A model generated the notes under the pieces. It was not told the origin of the DNA, ran no database searches, and saw only the letters and a list, made by a program, of their open reading frames with translations. Below are positions 51,294 to 60,140 of a stretch of DNA of 64,000 bases, piece after piece. Location: positions 28,770 to 92,769 of the forward strand of contig JBGSHM010000029.1 in NCBI GenBank assembly GCA_041752235.1. The letters run 5' to 3'. The stretch comes from SpSt-398 sp041752235. GTDB taxonomy: Bacteria > Bacteroidota > Bacteroidia > Chitinophagales > Chitinophagaceae. Position numbers and translations under genes: made by a program. Positions within the stretch are counted from its first letter, which is position 1; each line of letters starts with the position of its first letter.

Positions 51294-52193
51294 ATGGTAA
51301 CTAAAATAAAAGCAATCGGCGTTCTGTTTCTGATGGGGGTACTCACCATCATCAGTTGCAAGAAGGAAGAATATTCCTTTGGTTCGCTCAAGGCACCTGA
51401 AGGTCTTACCATTACCACGGCCATTACCGGGGTAAATGCCTCCAATCCGGATGGCGATGGTTCAGGACTGGTACAAGTGACCGTTTCCGCGACAGATGCC
51501 CTCACCTATAAGATCGACTTTGGCGATGGTATCACTAAGATGGTCCCCGGTGGCGATATCACTTATAAGTACAACAACCCCGGTACGTTTGATTACACCA
51601 TTACCGTCAATGCAATTGGTAAAGGTGGTACCACCACTACACTTAGTAAGCGGATCCGCGTGTTTGTGGCCTTTGAAATTCCGGCCGATATCGTGGCTGC
51701 CCTTACCACGGGTACCTCACGTGTTTGGGTAACCGATAAAGATGCCCTCGGGCATTTTGGAGTTGGACCCGTGGATGCCTTTGCACCCATCTGGTATGCC
51801 GCCCCACCCAATACCCGCGAAGCCTGTGCCTACGATGATGAGATCACCTTTAGCAAAGATGCCAATGGCCGTATCTTCATGAGTGTGGACAATAAAGGGC
51901 AGTCATTCTCCATTGGAGCGTCTGTACCTTTCTATGGATTTGCCGGAGGAGATGGTTGTTATGGTACCAGTACAGGGGGCAATAAACAATTGACCTTTAT
52001 GCAGGCCACTTCGGGTTCTACCAGCGCTGTTTCTACCCAGATTCAGTTCATGGTTCCCGGGAATGGGATCATTAACTTCGGGACTGGCGGGACAACCTAT
52101 GAGATCCTTTCCATTTCCAATACAAGCATGAATTTGCGGAATATTGGGATTGACGGGAATTCATGGTATCAGATCCTGAAGCCGAAACCTTAA
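51294..52193 (+). CDS. PKD-domain surface lipoprotein of the glucan locus
   Basis: From ATG 51294 the product is 299 residues; the longer frame beginning at 51207 overlaps the previous gene and lacks a signal. The lipoprotein signal ends in LTIISC (Cys19) followed by KKEEYSFGSLKAPEGL. Residues about 40-130 form a PKD domain (YKIDFGDGITKMVPGGDITYKY). The C-terminal 170 residues (WVTDKDALGHFGVGPVDAF ... FMVPGNGIINFGTGG) make up a domain seen in Bacteroidota glucan loci beside GH16 genes, probably binding glycan; I do not know a fixed name. It is 16 nt after the three-module lipoprotein gene and thus in the same operon. Confidence 0.82.
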   Translation: MVTKIKAIGVLFLMGVLTIISCKKEEYSFGSLKAPEGLTITTAITGVNASNPDGDGSGLVQVTVSATDALTYKIDFGDGITKMVPGGDITYKYNNPGTFDYTITVNAIGKGGTTTTLSKRIRVFVAFEIPADIVAALTTGTSRVWVTDKDALGHFGVGPVDAFAPIWYAAPPNTREACAYDDEITFSKDANGRIFMSVDNKGQSFSIGASVPFYGFAGGDGCYGTSTGGNKQLTFMQATSGSTSAVSTQIQFMVPGNGIINFGTGGTTYEILSISNTSMNLRNIGIDGNSWYQILKPKP

Positions 52194-52203
52194 TAAATGA
52201 TCT

Positions 52204-52273
52204 CCTTGCGTTCCCTGGCGTCCTGGCGGTAAATAATAACCGCCAGGTCGCCAGGACACAAAGTTGCGCAAGG
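52204..52273. repeat. Palindromic TTACCGCC-family element inside the glucan operon, tail-to-tail form
   Basis: CCTTGCGTTCCCTGGCGTCC on the left pairs with GCCAGGACACAAAGTTGCGC on the right; the centre is GGCGGTAAATAATAACCGCC. It interrupts the operon between the PKD lipoprotein and the first GH16 gene. Confidence 0.85.
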
Positions 52274-52309
52274 AGGCATTTTGAAATAGAATTCCATAAA
52301 TACCTCAAT

Positions 52310-53329
52310 ATGCGAAAACTAACTTTTCTGATCTCCGCCTTAGTGCTTCTTGCATTTTCCTGTAAGAAAAAAGGAAATGGTTCGGAAGACCTGCCCCCCT
52401 CCAACTTACAGGTAACAGCCAACGTGAGTACTGACAATAGTGGGAATGTCCAGTTCGTGGCCACCGCCACCAATGCAGTAAGCTATGAGTATGGATTTGG
52501 GAACGGCGTTTTTCAAACCGTCAGTTCGGGCACAGTTACCTTTAAATATCCGGCTTCGGGTACGTATACCGTTACGGTGACGGCCCGTAATGCAAGTGGA
52601 CAAACGGTCTCTACCTCTATTCAGGTAACAGTAACCGTGACATTGACCCTTGTCTGGTCGGATGAGTTTGACGCACCCGGCGCACCCAATCCCGCCAAAT
52701 GGGGGTATGACCTGGGTGCTGGCGGATGGGGTAATAACGAGGTACAGTATTATACTAATCGGTTGGATAACGCAGTCGTCTCCGGAGGTACTTTGAAGAT
52801 CATTTTAAAAAAGGAAACATTTAGCGGAAGCCCGTATACCTCTGCGCGGCTATTGTCCAAGGATAAATATTCCTTCAAATATGGTAAGATCGAAGCCCGG
52901 GCTAAATTACCTGCTGGTGGAGGTACCTGGCCTGCCATCTGGATGTTGGGCAATAATATTGGAAGTGTGAGTTGGCCCGCCTGTGGAGAGATCGATATCA
53001 TGGAGCATGTAGGCAATACGTTGAATAAGATCTATGGTACCGTTCACTATCCCGGCGCCAGCGGTGGTTCGGCCATTGGCGGCACCGTGAACATCAGCAA
53101 TGTTTCTACCGAGTTTCATTTGTATGCCGTAGAATGGACACCTTCCTCGATCAAGTTCCAGGTGGATGGGGTAACCTTCTTTACGTTCACCAACGCACCC
53201 GCACTGCCCTTTAACCAAAATTTCTTTATCATTCTCAATATCGCCATGGGAGGAAATTTTGGAGGCGCCATCGACCCGGCCTTTACCGAAGGCCAGATGG
53301 AGATCGATTATGTACGGGTATATCAATAA
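52310..53329 (+). CDS. GH16 endo-beta-1,3-glucanase-like lipoprotein with PKD domain
   Basis: The 339-residue enzyme (ATG at 52310) has a lipoprotein signal (MRKLTFLISALVLLAFSC), a PKD domain (about 30-110; SYEYGFGNGVFQTV) and a GH16 catalytic domain. The active site GEIDIMEHVG is at 226-235, with nucleophile Glu227, Asp229 and acid/base Glu232. Landmarks include GWGNNEVQYYTNRLDN and GTWPAIWMLG at the start of the groove and the HLYAVEWTPSSIKFQVDG strand. The E-x-D-x-x-E form and the motif set fit laminarinase-type endo-beta-1,3-glucanase. A longer frame from 52163 would start in the previous gene and cross the palindromic element. Confidence 0.92.
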   Translation: MRKLTFLISALVLLAFSCKKKGNGSEDLPPSNLQVTANVSTDNSGNVQFVATATNAVSYEYGFGNGVFQTVSSGTVTFKYPASGTYTVTVTARNASGQTVSTSIQVTVTVTLTLVWSDEFDAPGAPNPAKWGYDLGAGGWGNNEVQYYTNRLDNAVVSGGTLKIILKKETFSGSPYTSARLLSKDKYSFKYGKIEARAKLPAGGGTWPAIWMLGNNIGSVSWPACGEIDIMEHVGNTLNKIYGTVHYPGASGGSAIGGTVNISNVSTEFHLYAVEWTPSSIKFQVDGVTFFTFTNAPALPFNQNFFIILNIAMGGNFGGAIDPAFTEGQMEIDYVRVYQ

Positions 53330-53365
53330 GCAGACCCTTGGCGAAAACCTGTTTCAACCAACAAC

Positions 53366-54259
53366 ATGAAAAAGCAGCAACTGATCATATGGAGCCTCTT
53401 GTTGGGAGGAATCACCCTGCAACTTTTCACCCAATGCAATTCCGCTACGGGAAATGGAGCGGCTCCGATAACCGATACGGTAAAGACCATCCTGTTTGAT
53501 GATTTTTCAGGCCCCGGCCTGGATAGCACCCGATGGAGTGTGGAAACCACCGGCATCCATGTCAACAACGAATTGCAGGCCTATATCAATTCTCCCGAGG
53601 TCATTCACCTGATCGATGGGAAAAGCGAGGGCGCAGAAAATGGCGCGCTTGTATTACAACCACATTACCGCCCCGGGTTTGTTACCTCTGACGGACGCAA
53701 ATTTGATTTTGTGTCCGGACGTATCAATACACGGAATAAGGTACAATTCGCCTATGGTACCGCCTCTGCCAGGATCAAACTGAGCCCCGGCGCTGGTCTT
53801 TGGCCCGCCTGGTGGTTATTGGGAAATGGCGAATGGCCAGCCACCGGTGAAATCGATATCATGGAATATGTCGGTGAAACCGACTGGGCCAGCGCCGCCG
53901 TGCATGGAACAGGGTATAGTGGTGATGCCGGGCTCGTAGACCGGTATTATTTCCCGGATAGCAATGATGTGACCCAATGGCATATCTATTCGGTGGATTG
54001 GGGACCGAACAGTCTCATCTTCTATTATGATGGCATCCCGATGTTTCGCGTTACCAAACCCATGACCGAATTCTTTGGTACCTGGGCCTTTGATAATCCC
54101 AAATACCTCATCCTCAACTTTGCGGTAGGAGGTGTGTTCCCCTACAAGGTAAATGGCATCAAAGAACCTTATTACGGTCTTTCTTCCAATACCCTCGAAT
54201 CCATCAAGAATGGCGAAAGCCGGATGGTGGTGGATTGGGTGCGGGTAGTAGGGAGGTAG
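53366..54259 (+). CDS. GH16 family glucanase-like lipoprotein (second enzyme)
   Basis: The 297-residue enzyme has an N-terminal hydrophobic signal ending in LFTQC (Cys24, a loose lipobox). The GH16 active site GEIDIMEYVG is at 161-170, with Glu162, Asp164 and Glu167. GARI-type strands (ARIKLSPGAGLWPAWWLLG) and WHIYSVDWGPNSLIFYYDG follow the same order as in the first GH16. It lacks the PKD domain and diverges strongly from the neighbour, so the two probably differ in cleavage site or chain-length preference. It is the last gene of the operon, 36 nt after the first GH16 gene. A GH3/GH30 exo-beta-glucosidase, usual in such loci, is not present here. Confidence 0.9.
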   Translation: MKKQQLIIWSLLLGGITLQLFTQCNSATGNGAAPITDTVKTILFDDFSGPGLDSTRWSVETTGIHVNNELQAYINSPEVIHLIDGKSEGAENGALVLQPHYRPGFVTSDGRKFDFVSGRINTRNKVQFAYGTASARIKLSPGAGLWPAWWLLGNGEWPATGEIDIMEYVGETDWASAAVHGTGYSGDAGLVDRYYFPDSNDVTQWHIYSVDWGPNSLIFYYDGIPMFRVTKPMTEFFGTWAFDNPKYLILNFAVGGVFPYKVNGIKEPYYGLSSNTLESIKNGESRMVVDWVRVVGR

Positions 54260-54281
54260 TTTCTGGTACCTGAATATTAAT

Positions 54282-54323
54282 TTCTTTGCGTTTCTCCGCG
54301 ACCTCGCGTCTTTGCGGTGAAAC
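54282..54323. repeat. Single half-unit of the TTACCGCC family before ileS
   Basis: TTTCTTTGCGTTTCTCCGCG then CCTCGCGTCTTTGCGGTGAA forms one direction only, with no partner arm. It shows that half-units can exist alone. Confidence 0.6.
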
Positions 54324-54369
54324 CCAAAATCCGTGTTAATACCAGGGCCGGAAATCCAAAAATCATGGT

Positions 54370-54377
54370 TACCTTTG
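54370..54377 (+). promoter_or_regulatory. -7 promoter element of ileS
   Basis: TACCTTTG is an exact TAnnTTTG match, 18 nt before the ATG at 54396. Confidence 0.55.
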
Positions 54378-54395
54378 CCCCCTTAAAAATCGCAA

Positions 54396-57300
54396 ATGAC
54401 CTCGAGGTACAGGGAGTTTTCCGGATTGAATTTACCCGCTATCGAGCAGGATATACTTCAAAAATGGACTGATAATCAGGCCTTTGAGAAAAGTGTGTCC
54501 CTGCGAGACGGAGCTACCCCATTTGTGTTTTACGAAGGACCTCCCAGCGCCAATGGCATGCCCGGTATCCACCACGTTATTTCACGTACACTCAAGGACC
54601 TGGTTTGCCGCTATAAGACCATGAAAGGCTTCCAGGTGAACCGCAAGGGTGGTTGGGATACCCATGGCCTCCCGATCGAGTTGGGGGTAGAGAAGGAACT
54701 GGGGATTACCAAAGAAGATATTGGAAAAAAGATCACGGTAGAAGAATACAATCGCAAATGCCGCGAGGCGGTTTTGCGCTATAAGGATAAATGGGATGAG
54801 ATCACACGGAAGATGGGCTATTGGGTAGACCTGAATGATCCCTATATCACCTTTAAGAACGAATACATCGAAACCCTTTGGTGGTTATTAAAAGAATTAT
54901 ATAAGAAAGGCTTGCTCTATGAAAGTGTGAGCATCCAGCCTTATTCACCCGCAGCAGGTACCGGCCTTAGCTCGCATGAGTTAAACCAACCGGGTACCTA
55001 TAAAGATGTCAAAGACACCAGTTGCGTGGCCATGTTCAAGGCTGTGAAGAATGAACAATCCGCTTTTTTGTTTCAGGCAGCGCCGGTAGACGAAATATTC
55101 TTCCTGGCCTGGACCACTACGCCCTGGACACTTCCTTCCAATCTTGGTCTTACTGTAGGCGGTAATATTGATTATGTATTGGTAAAAACGATCAATCCCT
55201 ATTTGCACAATACCATCCATATCATTCTCGCCAAGGCCTTATTGGGTAAATATTTCAAACCGGAGAATGAATCAGGTGATTTCAGCGCCTATAAAAACGA
55301 CGGCAAGAATATTCCTTACCAAATCCTTACTGAATTCAAAGGTTCGGCCATAGAAGGGTGTAGCTATGAACAGCTATTGCCTTATGAGGCTAACTCTCCA
55401 GCCCAGATCGAAGAAATCACGCCGGGGGCAAAACCTTTCCGTGTATTGGTGGGCGATTTTGTAACCACCGAAGATGGTACGGGTATTGTCCATACCGCAC
55501 CTGCCTTTGGCGCAGATGACTTTCGCGTTGGGAAGAAATACAATATTGGTATCCTCACCATGGTGGACCGGCAGGGGAAATTTGTGGATGGCCTGGGAGA
55601 ATTCAGTAACCGGTATGTCAAGAATTATAAAGACCAGCCGGATTATGAAGATGTGAATGTGGACATCAGTGTTAAACTCAAGAAAGAGAACCGCGCTTTT
55701 AAAGTCGAGAAATACGAACATAGCTATCCCCATTGCTGGCGTACCGATAAACCCGTTCTTTATTACCCATTGGACGCCTGGTTCATTCGCACCACAGCCA
55801 TCAAGGACCGAATGGTGGAACTGAATAAGACCATTAATTGGAAACCTAAGTCCACGGGCGAAGGCCGCTTTGGTAACTGGCTGGAAAATATGGTGGATTG
55901 GAACCTCAGCCGTTCGCGGTATTGGGGAACACCCTTGCCTATCTGGCGCAGTGAAGATGGAGAAGAAGTGAAATGCATTGGCTCCATAACTGAACTCAAA
56001 GAAGAAGCCCAAAACGCCATTGATACTTTACCCAAAGAGCTAATAGCTAATAGCCAAAAGCTATTAGCCGGGAACATCGACCTGCATAAACCTTATGTAG
56101 ACGAGATCATCCTTGTCTCCGATTCTGGTAAGCCCATGTACCGGGTGCCCGACCTGATCGATGTATGGTTTGATTCAGGGGCGATGCCTTATGCGCAGTG
56201 GGGCCTGCCGGATACATCGTCTGATAAGTATGGCCCGCTCAGTCCTGAGAATTTCTTTAAGTATCATGCCTTAAATGCTGATGTCACGGATTTCACTGAT
56301 TCCACGGATTCTTCAACATCCGCACCATTTGCGAAAACCCATATTTTCCCTGCTGACTTTATCGCTGAAGGAGTTGACCAAACCCGTGGCTGGTTCTATA
56401 CCCTGCATGCGATTGGCTCCCTGCTTTTTGATTCAGTGGCCTATAAGACCGTTGTGAGTAACGGTCTGGTGCTGGATAAGAACGGCAATAAGATGAGCAA
56501 ACGCCTTGGCAATGTGGTGAACCCCTTTGAGACCATTGAAAAATATGGCGCCGATGCCACTCGTTGGTACCTCATCACCAATGCTTCTCCCTGGGACAAC
56601 CTGAAATTTGATATTGCCGGTATCCAGGAAGTGCAACGCAAATTCTTTGGAACCCTTTATAATACCTATCAGTTCTTTGCGCTGTATGCCAATGTTGATG
56701 GATTTTCCTTTAAAGAAAAATACATTCCTCTTGCAGAACGGCCGGAGATCGACCGATGGATTCTTTCTTCCCTGCATTCATTGGTAAAGAAAGTGAATGG
56801 GGCCATGGATGACTATGAACCTACGATGGCCGGAAGGGCCGTGGAGGAATTTCTGGATGAGCATCTGAGCAACTGGTATGTTCGGCTTTGCCGTCGCCGG
56901 TTCTGGAAAGGGGAATATGAGCATGATAAGATATGTGCCTATCAAACATTATATGAGTGTCTGGAAACACTGGTTCGGCTGATTGCTCCGGTTTCTCCCT
57001 TCTTTAGTGATGCCGTTTTCCAAAACCTGAATGCCGTAACAGGCCGGTTTGGGGTGGAATCGGTACACCATGCTGATTTTCCCACCGCCGATGAGTCAAT
57101 GATCGATACAGCCCTGGAGGAAAGAATGCAATTGGCCCAGGATGCCTCTTCCCTGATCCTCTCCTTAAGAAAAAAGGTGAATATCAAAGTTCGCCAACCC
57201 CTTCGCCGTGTTTTGATCCCCGTACTCGATCCGGCGATGATGGCCCAGTTGAAACAGGTAGAGGATCTGATTAAATCCGAAGTAAATATTAAAGAAGTAG

Positions 57301-57854
57301 AATATTTAACTGAGACAGAAGGGTTCATCAAGAAAAAGATCAAACCGAATTTTGTGGCCCTGGGTAAAAAGCTTGGACCAAACATGAAAGCGGTGGCCTC
57401 CGCCCTTTCGGCCTTTACCCAATCAGATATCACCATTTTGGAGCAGGATGGCGTGTATAATATTCCCATTAATGGTGAAGAAATACCAGTACTTTTATCG
57501 GAAGTCGAGATTAGTAGTGAAGATATCCCAGGGTGGACCGTGGCCAATAAAGGCAGTCTGACCATTGCACTGGATATCACCCTCAGTCCTGAATTGGAAA
57601 GCGAGGGGAATGCCCGGGAATTTGTGAACAGGATTCAGAAGATCCGCAAGGACAGTGGGTTTGACCTCACCGATCGTATTGAGGTTAAGGTAGCTGCCGC
57701 TGATGGAATGAAAAATTCGCTGGGAATGTTTAATGCCTATATTTGCGCGGAAATTCTGGCAGACAAACTGGATATTTTACCAGTTTTGACAGACGGTATA
57801 GATATTGAAGTAAATGAGATCACACTTAAAGTTCAGGTAATTAAAAAAGGGTAA
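54396..57854 (+). CDS. ileS: Isoleucyl-tRNA synthetase with two small in-frame repeat inserts
   Basis: IleRS charges tRNA-Ile and edits valine. The 1152-residue protein has PSANGMPGIHH (50-60, the HIGH-type motif), the editing domain (WTTTPWTLPSNLGL), the NKMSKRLGN motif (KMSKR at 699-703), and the anticodon-binding domain; no C-terminal zinc site is obvious. Two loops near residues 547-559 and 627-642 look like inserted repeat DNA (see findings). It is followed by a TraR/DksA gene 4 nt downstream, so they form an operon. The presence of both LeuRS and IleRS with inserts is notable. The long form resembles the eukaryote-like IleRS type found in some Bacteroidota. Confidence 0.95.
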   Translation: MTSRYREFSGLNLPAIEQDILQKWTDNQAFEKSVSLRDGATPFVFYEGPPSANGMPGIHHVISRTLKDLVCRYKTMKGFQVNRKGGWDTHGLPIELGVEKELGITKEDIGKKITVEEYNRKCREAVLRYKDKWDEITRKMGYWVDLNDPYITFKNEYIETLWWLLKELYKKGLLYESVSIQPYSPAAGTGLSSHELNQPGTYKDVKDTSCVAMFKAVKNEQSAFLFQAAPVDEIFFLAWTTTPWTLPSNLGLTVGGNIDYVLVKTINPYLHNTIHIILAKALLGKYFKPENESGDFSAYKNDGKNIPYQILTEFKGSAIEGCSYEQLLPYEANSPAQIEEITPGAKPFRVLVGDFVTTEDGTGIVHTAPAFGADDFRVGKKYNIGILTMVDRQGKFVDGLGEFSNRYVKNYKDQPDYEDVNVDISVKLKKENRAFKVEKYEHSYPHCWRTDKPVLYYPLDAWFIRTTAIKDRMVELNKTINWKPKSTGEGRFGNWLENMVDWNLSRSRYWGTPLPIWRSEDGEEVKCIGSITELKEEAQNAIDTLPKELIANSQKLLAGNIDLHKPYVDEIILVSDSGKPMYRVPDLIDVWFDSGAMPYAQWGLPDTSSDKYGPLSPENFFKYHALNADVTDFTDSTDSSTSAPFAKTHIFPADFIAEGVDQTRGWFYTLHAIGSLLFDSVAYKTVVSNGLVLDKNGNKMSKRLGNVVNPFETIEKYGADATRWYLITNASPWDNLKFDIAGIQEVQRKFFGTLYNTYQFFALYANVDGFSFKEKYIPLAERPEIDRWILSSLHSLVKKVNGAMDDYEPTMAGRAVEEFLDEHLSNWYVRLCRRRFWKGEYEHDKICAYQTLYECLETLVRLIAPVSPFFSDAVFQNLNAVTGRFGVESVHHADFPTADESMIDTALEERMQLAQDASSLILSLRKKVNIKVRQPLRRVLIPVLDPAMMAQLKQVEDLIKSEVNIKEVEYLTETEGFIKKKIKPNFVALGKKLGPNMKAVASALSAFTQSDITILEQDGVYNIPINGEEIPVLLSEVEISSEDIPGWTVANKGSLTIALDITLSPELESEGNAREFVNRIQKIRKDSGFDLTDRIEVKVAAADGMKNSLGMFNAYICAEILADKLDILPVLTDGIDIEVNEITLKVQVIKKG
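56036..56072 (+). repeat. AGCTAATAG-type insert within ileS
   Basis: GAGCTAATAGCTAATAGCC then AAAAGCTATTAGCCGGG encodes ELIANSQKLLAGN. It shares 10-11-nt words with the intergenic element at 38585-38636. Confidence 0.55.
56284..56314 (+). repeat. 9-nt triplicate repeat within ileS
   Basis: Three 9-nt units (ACGGATTTC, ACTGATTCC, ACGGATTCT) run in frame and encode TDF-TDS-TDS, in a loop between SGAMPYAQW and FPADFIAEGVDQTRG. The word ACGGATT is also in the element at 31683. Confidence 0.55.
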
Positions 57855-57858
57855 GCGT

Positions 57859-58713
57859 ATGCCAAACAAGAAAAAAGCGGCACCCAAGAAAGCAGCCAAA
57901 CCCGCTAAAAAAGCGGTGGTAAAGAAAGCGGCTCCCAAAAAGGCGGCCCCCGCCAAGGCGGCTGCTAAAAAGCCTGCCCCGGCCAAGAAAGCTCCGGTCA
58001 AAAAGGCCGTAGCAAAAAAGGCCCCGGTCAAGCCCGCTCCCACGCCTAATAAAGCGATTGCTAAGAAACCCGCTGCCCCGGTGGTAGCCAAAAAACCAGA
58101 GCCTAAAAAGCCTGCACCTGTCGTTGTGGCCCCCAAACCGGTGGTCAAAAAGCCGACTTCTTCCGCACCCGATCCGAAATCACTCGTTTCCGTAAAACCC
58201 GTAATCAAACCCATTGTGAAAAAAGAAACTCCGAAGCCCTCAAAAGTGGTCATCCCTAAAACGACCGTAAAGACAGTGAAAAAGTATGAACCTGAATTTA
58301 CCCGGTCTGTACTTGACTCTCCGAATATGGAGCATACCGGTCCCACCCAGCGATATAGTGATGCCGATCTGAATGAATTCAGAGAGATCATCATGAAAAA
58401 ACTGGAGGCTGCCAAAAAAGAACTCAATTATCTCCAGGGACTGATCACCCGGAAGGATGAAACCGGAGATATGGATGAAGGCCGCTATATGACCATGGAA
58501 GATGGTAGTGTAAGCATGGAAAGAGAGCAGCTTAGCCAGATGGCCAGCCGCCAGATCACTTTTATTGATCACCTGGAGAAGGCCATGATGCGTATCGAGA
58601 ATAAAACCTATGGTATTTGCCGGGTTACGGGTAAATTGATCGACAAGGCCCGCTTGCGTGCGGTGCCCCATGCCACCCTGAGCATCGAGGCCAAGCAGAT
58701 GATGAATAAGTAA
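57859..58713 (+). CDS. TraR/DksA-family protein with histone-H1-like Lys/Ala/Pro tail
   Basis: The first 150 of 284 residues are almost only Lys, Ala, Pro and Val in short repeats (KKAAPKKAA, KKPAPAKKAP, VKKPTSS), like histone H1 tails. From about residue 165 a DksA/TraR-type domain begins: a coiled coil (DLNEFREIIMKKLEAAKKEL), DEGRYMTMEDGSVSMEREQL, then the C-terminal TYGICRVTGKLIDKARLRAVPHA. Only one Cys remains of the usual four-Cys zinc finger, as in many Bacteroidota members. DksA acts on RNA polymerase through its secondary channel, partly with ppGpp; here the acidic tip is not clearly kept. The basic tail could bind nucleic acid. It follows ileS by 4 nt. A terminator lies at 58745-58774. 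Confidence 0.88.
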   Translation: MPNKKKAAPKKAAKPAKKAVVKKAAPKKAAPAKAAAKKPAPAKKAPVKKAVAKKAPVKPAPTPNKAIAKKPAAPVVAKKPEPKKPAPVVVAPKPVVKKPTSSAPDPKSLVSVKPVIKPIVKKETPKPSKVVIPKTTVKTVKKYEPEFTRSVLDSPNMEHTGPTQRYSDADLNEFREIIMKKLEAAKKELNYLQGLITRKDETGDMDEGRYMTMEDGSVSMEREQLSQMASRQITFIDHLEKAMMRIENKTYGICRVTGKLIDKARLRAVPHATLSIEAKQMMNK

Positions 58714-58744
58714 TCTTTTTTACGATATTCTTTGATCTATTGTG

Positions 58745-58774
58745 ATACCGGTTCCCAGGAACCGGTATTTTATT
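58745..58774 (+). terminator. Rho-independent terminator after the DksA-like gene
   Basis: ATACCGGTTC (58745-58754) and GAACCGGTAT (58759-58768) form a 10-bp perfect stem with a CCAG loop, followed by TTTTATTTC. Confidence 0.85.
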
Positions 58775-58794
58775 TCACTCCAACACACTTGCGC

Positions 58795-60135
58795 ATGAAA
58801 AAACATCTGCTTTTCTACTTGGCATTTTTTCTTTTAAGCATCTCAGCCATTTCACAGCGAAACGGTCTGGTTGCTGGCCCCATGCTGGGTCCCGTTGAAC
58901 TCCGCGAAGCCCGTCTCTGGGTGGAGGTTACCCCACAGGTAAAGGCGGTGGCCCTTCGGTATTACAAGAAGGGAGAACCTGCCCTCGCAAAGACAAAATC
59001 TTATAAAGGGGTATTGGGCCAGGATTTCAATCCCATTCAATTATTGGTTGGAGGGCTTGAGCCAGCCACTACCTATATGTATGAATGGTGGGTGGATGGT
59101 AAGCCATCCGGAGCTAAAGGTCAATTCACCACCAAGAGCCTTTGGCAATGGCGGGGGCCTGCTCCGGATTTCTCTTTTCTTACCGGCTCTTGTGCCTACT
59201 TTAATGAACCGGCCTACGACCGTCCAGGCACACCATATGGAAAAGACACCTCCATTTTTTTAACTATGGCCAAAGAAAATTCAGCGTTCATGCTCTGGCT
59301 GGGAGATAACTGGTACACCCGCGATGTGGATTTTGCTGAATGGGGGCTTTGGTACCGGGCGCATCACGACCGGGCACAACCCGTGTTGCGTGACCTGCTT
59401 AAAAAAATGCCTCAATATGCCACCTGGGATGATCATGATTATGGCCCCAATGATATCGGGACCAATTTTATTTTAAAAGATAAAACAAGGGAGGTCTTCT
59501 CCAACTATTGGTGTAACCCTTCTTACGGGGAGGATGGAAAAGGGATCTATACCCAGTTCAGTTATTCCGATGTTGATTTTTTCCTCACGGATGACCGCAC
59601 CTGGCGCAGTGCCGATGAAATGCCTGACAGCATCAATGGCCTGCCCAATCCCGATAAACACATGCTGGGCAAACAACAACTGGATTGGTTGAAAAATGCC
59701 TTGCGGTACAGCACGGCAAGCTTCAAAGTGGTGGTAGTGGGTAGCCAGGTTTTAAACCCTGTATCTCCTTTTGATAAACTCCGTGATTTTCCAGTTGATT
59801 ATGGAGAACTCATGGGCTTTTTAGCGGACAATAAGATCAAAGGGGTGGTCTTCCTGACCGGTGACCGTCACCACAGTGAGGTAATCAAGGTGGAACGACC
59901 TGGTACGTATCCTCTCTATGATGTCACGGTTTCTCCGCTTACCTCTGGCACCCATGTTTTTGGTTCGGCAGAAAAGAATAATCCGTATCGGGTCTATGCC
60001 TTGGACCAAAAGCAGAATTATGGGCGTATCAGTATCACCGGAAAAACCGGGGAACGTATCTTGCAGGTCAACTTTGTGGGGGTGAATGGGGAGGATTATG
60101 GAAGTTGGAAGGTTTCGGAGAAGGAACTCAGGTAA
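58795..60135 (+). CDS. PhoD-like alkaline phosphatase family protein
   Basis: The 446-residue protein (ATG at 58795) has a signal peptide (MKKHLLFYLAFFLLSISAISQ). An N-terminal beta-sandwich (WVEVTPQVKAVALRYYKKGE, LEPATTYMYEWWVDGKP) precedes the catalytic part with FSFLTGSCAYFNEPAYD, WLGDNWYTRDVD, WDDHDYGPND, and FLTGDRHHSEVIKV. These are the metal and active-site positions of the PhoD/metallophos_2 family, calcium-dependent phosphodi- or monoesterases. The distinct end, YGSWKVSEKELR, has no sorting domain, so it is probably periplasmic. An in-frame ATG at 58732 lies in the terminator region and is not used. It is separated from YcxB-like gene by a palindrome. Confidence 0.9.
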   Translation: MKKHLLFYLAFFLLSISAISQRNGLVAGPMLGPVELREARLWVEVTPQVKAVALRYYKKGEPALAKTKSYKGVLGQDFNPIQLLVGGLEPATTYMYEWWVDGKPSGAKGQFTTKSLWQWRGPAPDFSFLTGSCAYFNEPAYDRPGTPYGKDTSIFLTMAKENSAFMLWLGDNWYTRDVDFAEWGLWYRAHHDRAQPVLRDLLKKMPQYATWDDHDYGPNDIGTNFILKDKTREVFSNYWCNPSYGEDGKGIYTQFSYSDVDFFLTDDRTWRSADEMPDSINGLPNPDKHMLGKQQLDWLKNALRYSTASFKVVVVGSQVLNPVSPFDKLRDFPVDYGELMGFLADNKIKGVVFLTGDRHHSEVIKVERPGTYPLYDVTVSPLTSGTHVFGSAEKNNPYRVYALDQKQNYGRISITGKTGERILQVNFVGVNGEDYGSWKVSEKELR

Positions 60136-60140
60136 TTGAA

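Noticed and set aside
52163..52309. Longer start of the first GH16 enzyme
   Set aside because: It would begin inside the previous gene and translate a palindromic repeat ahead of a clear lipoprotein signal.
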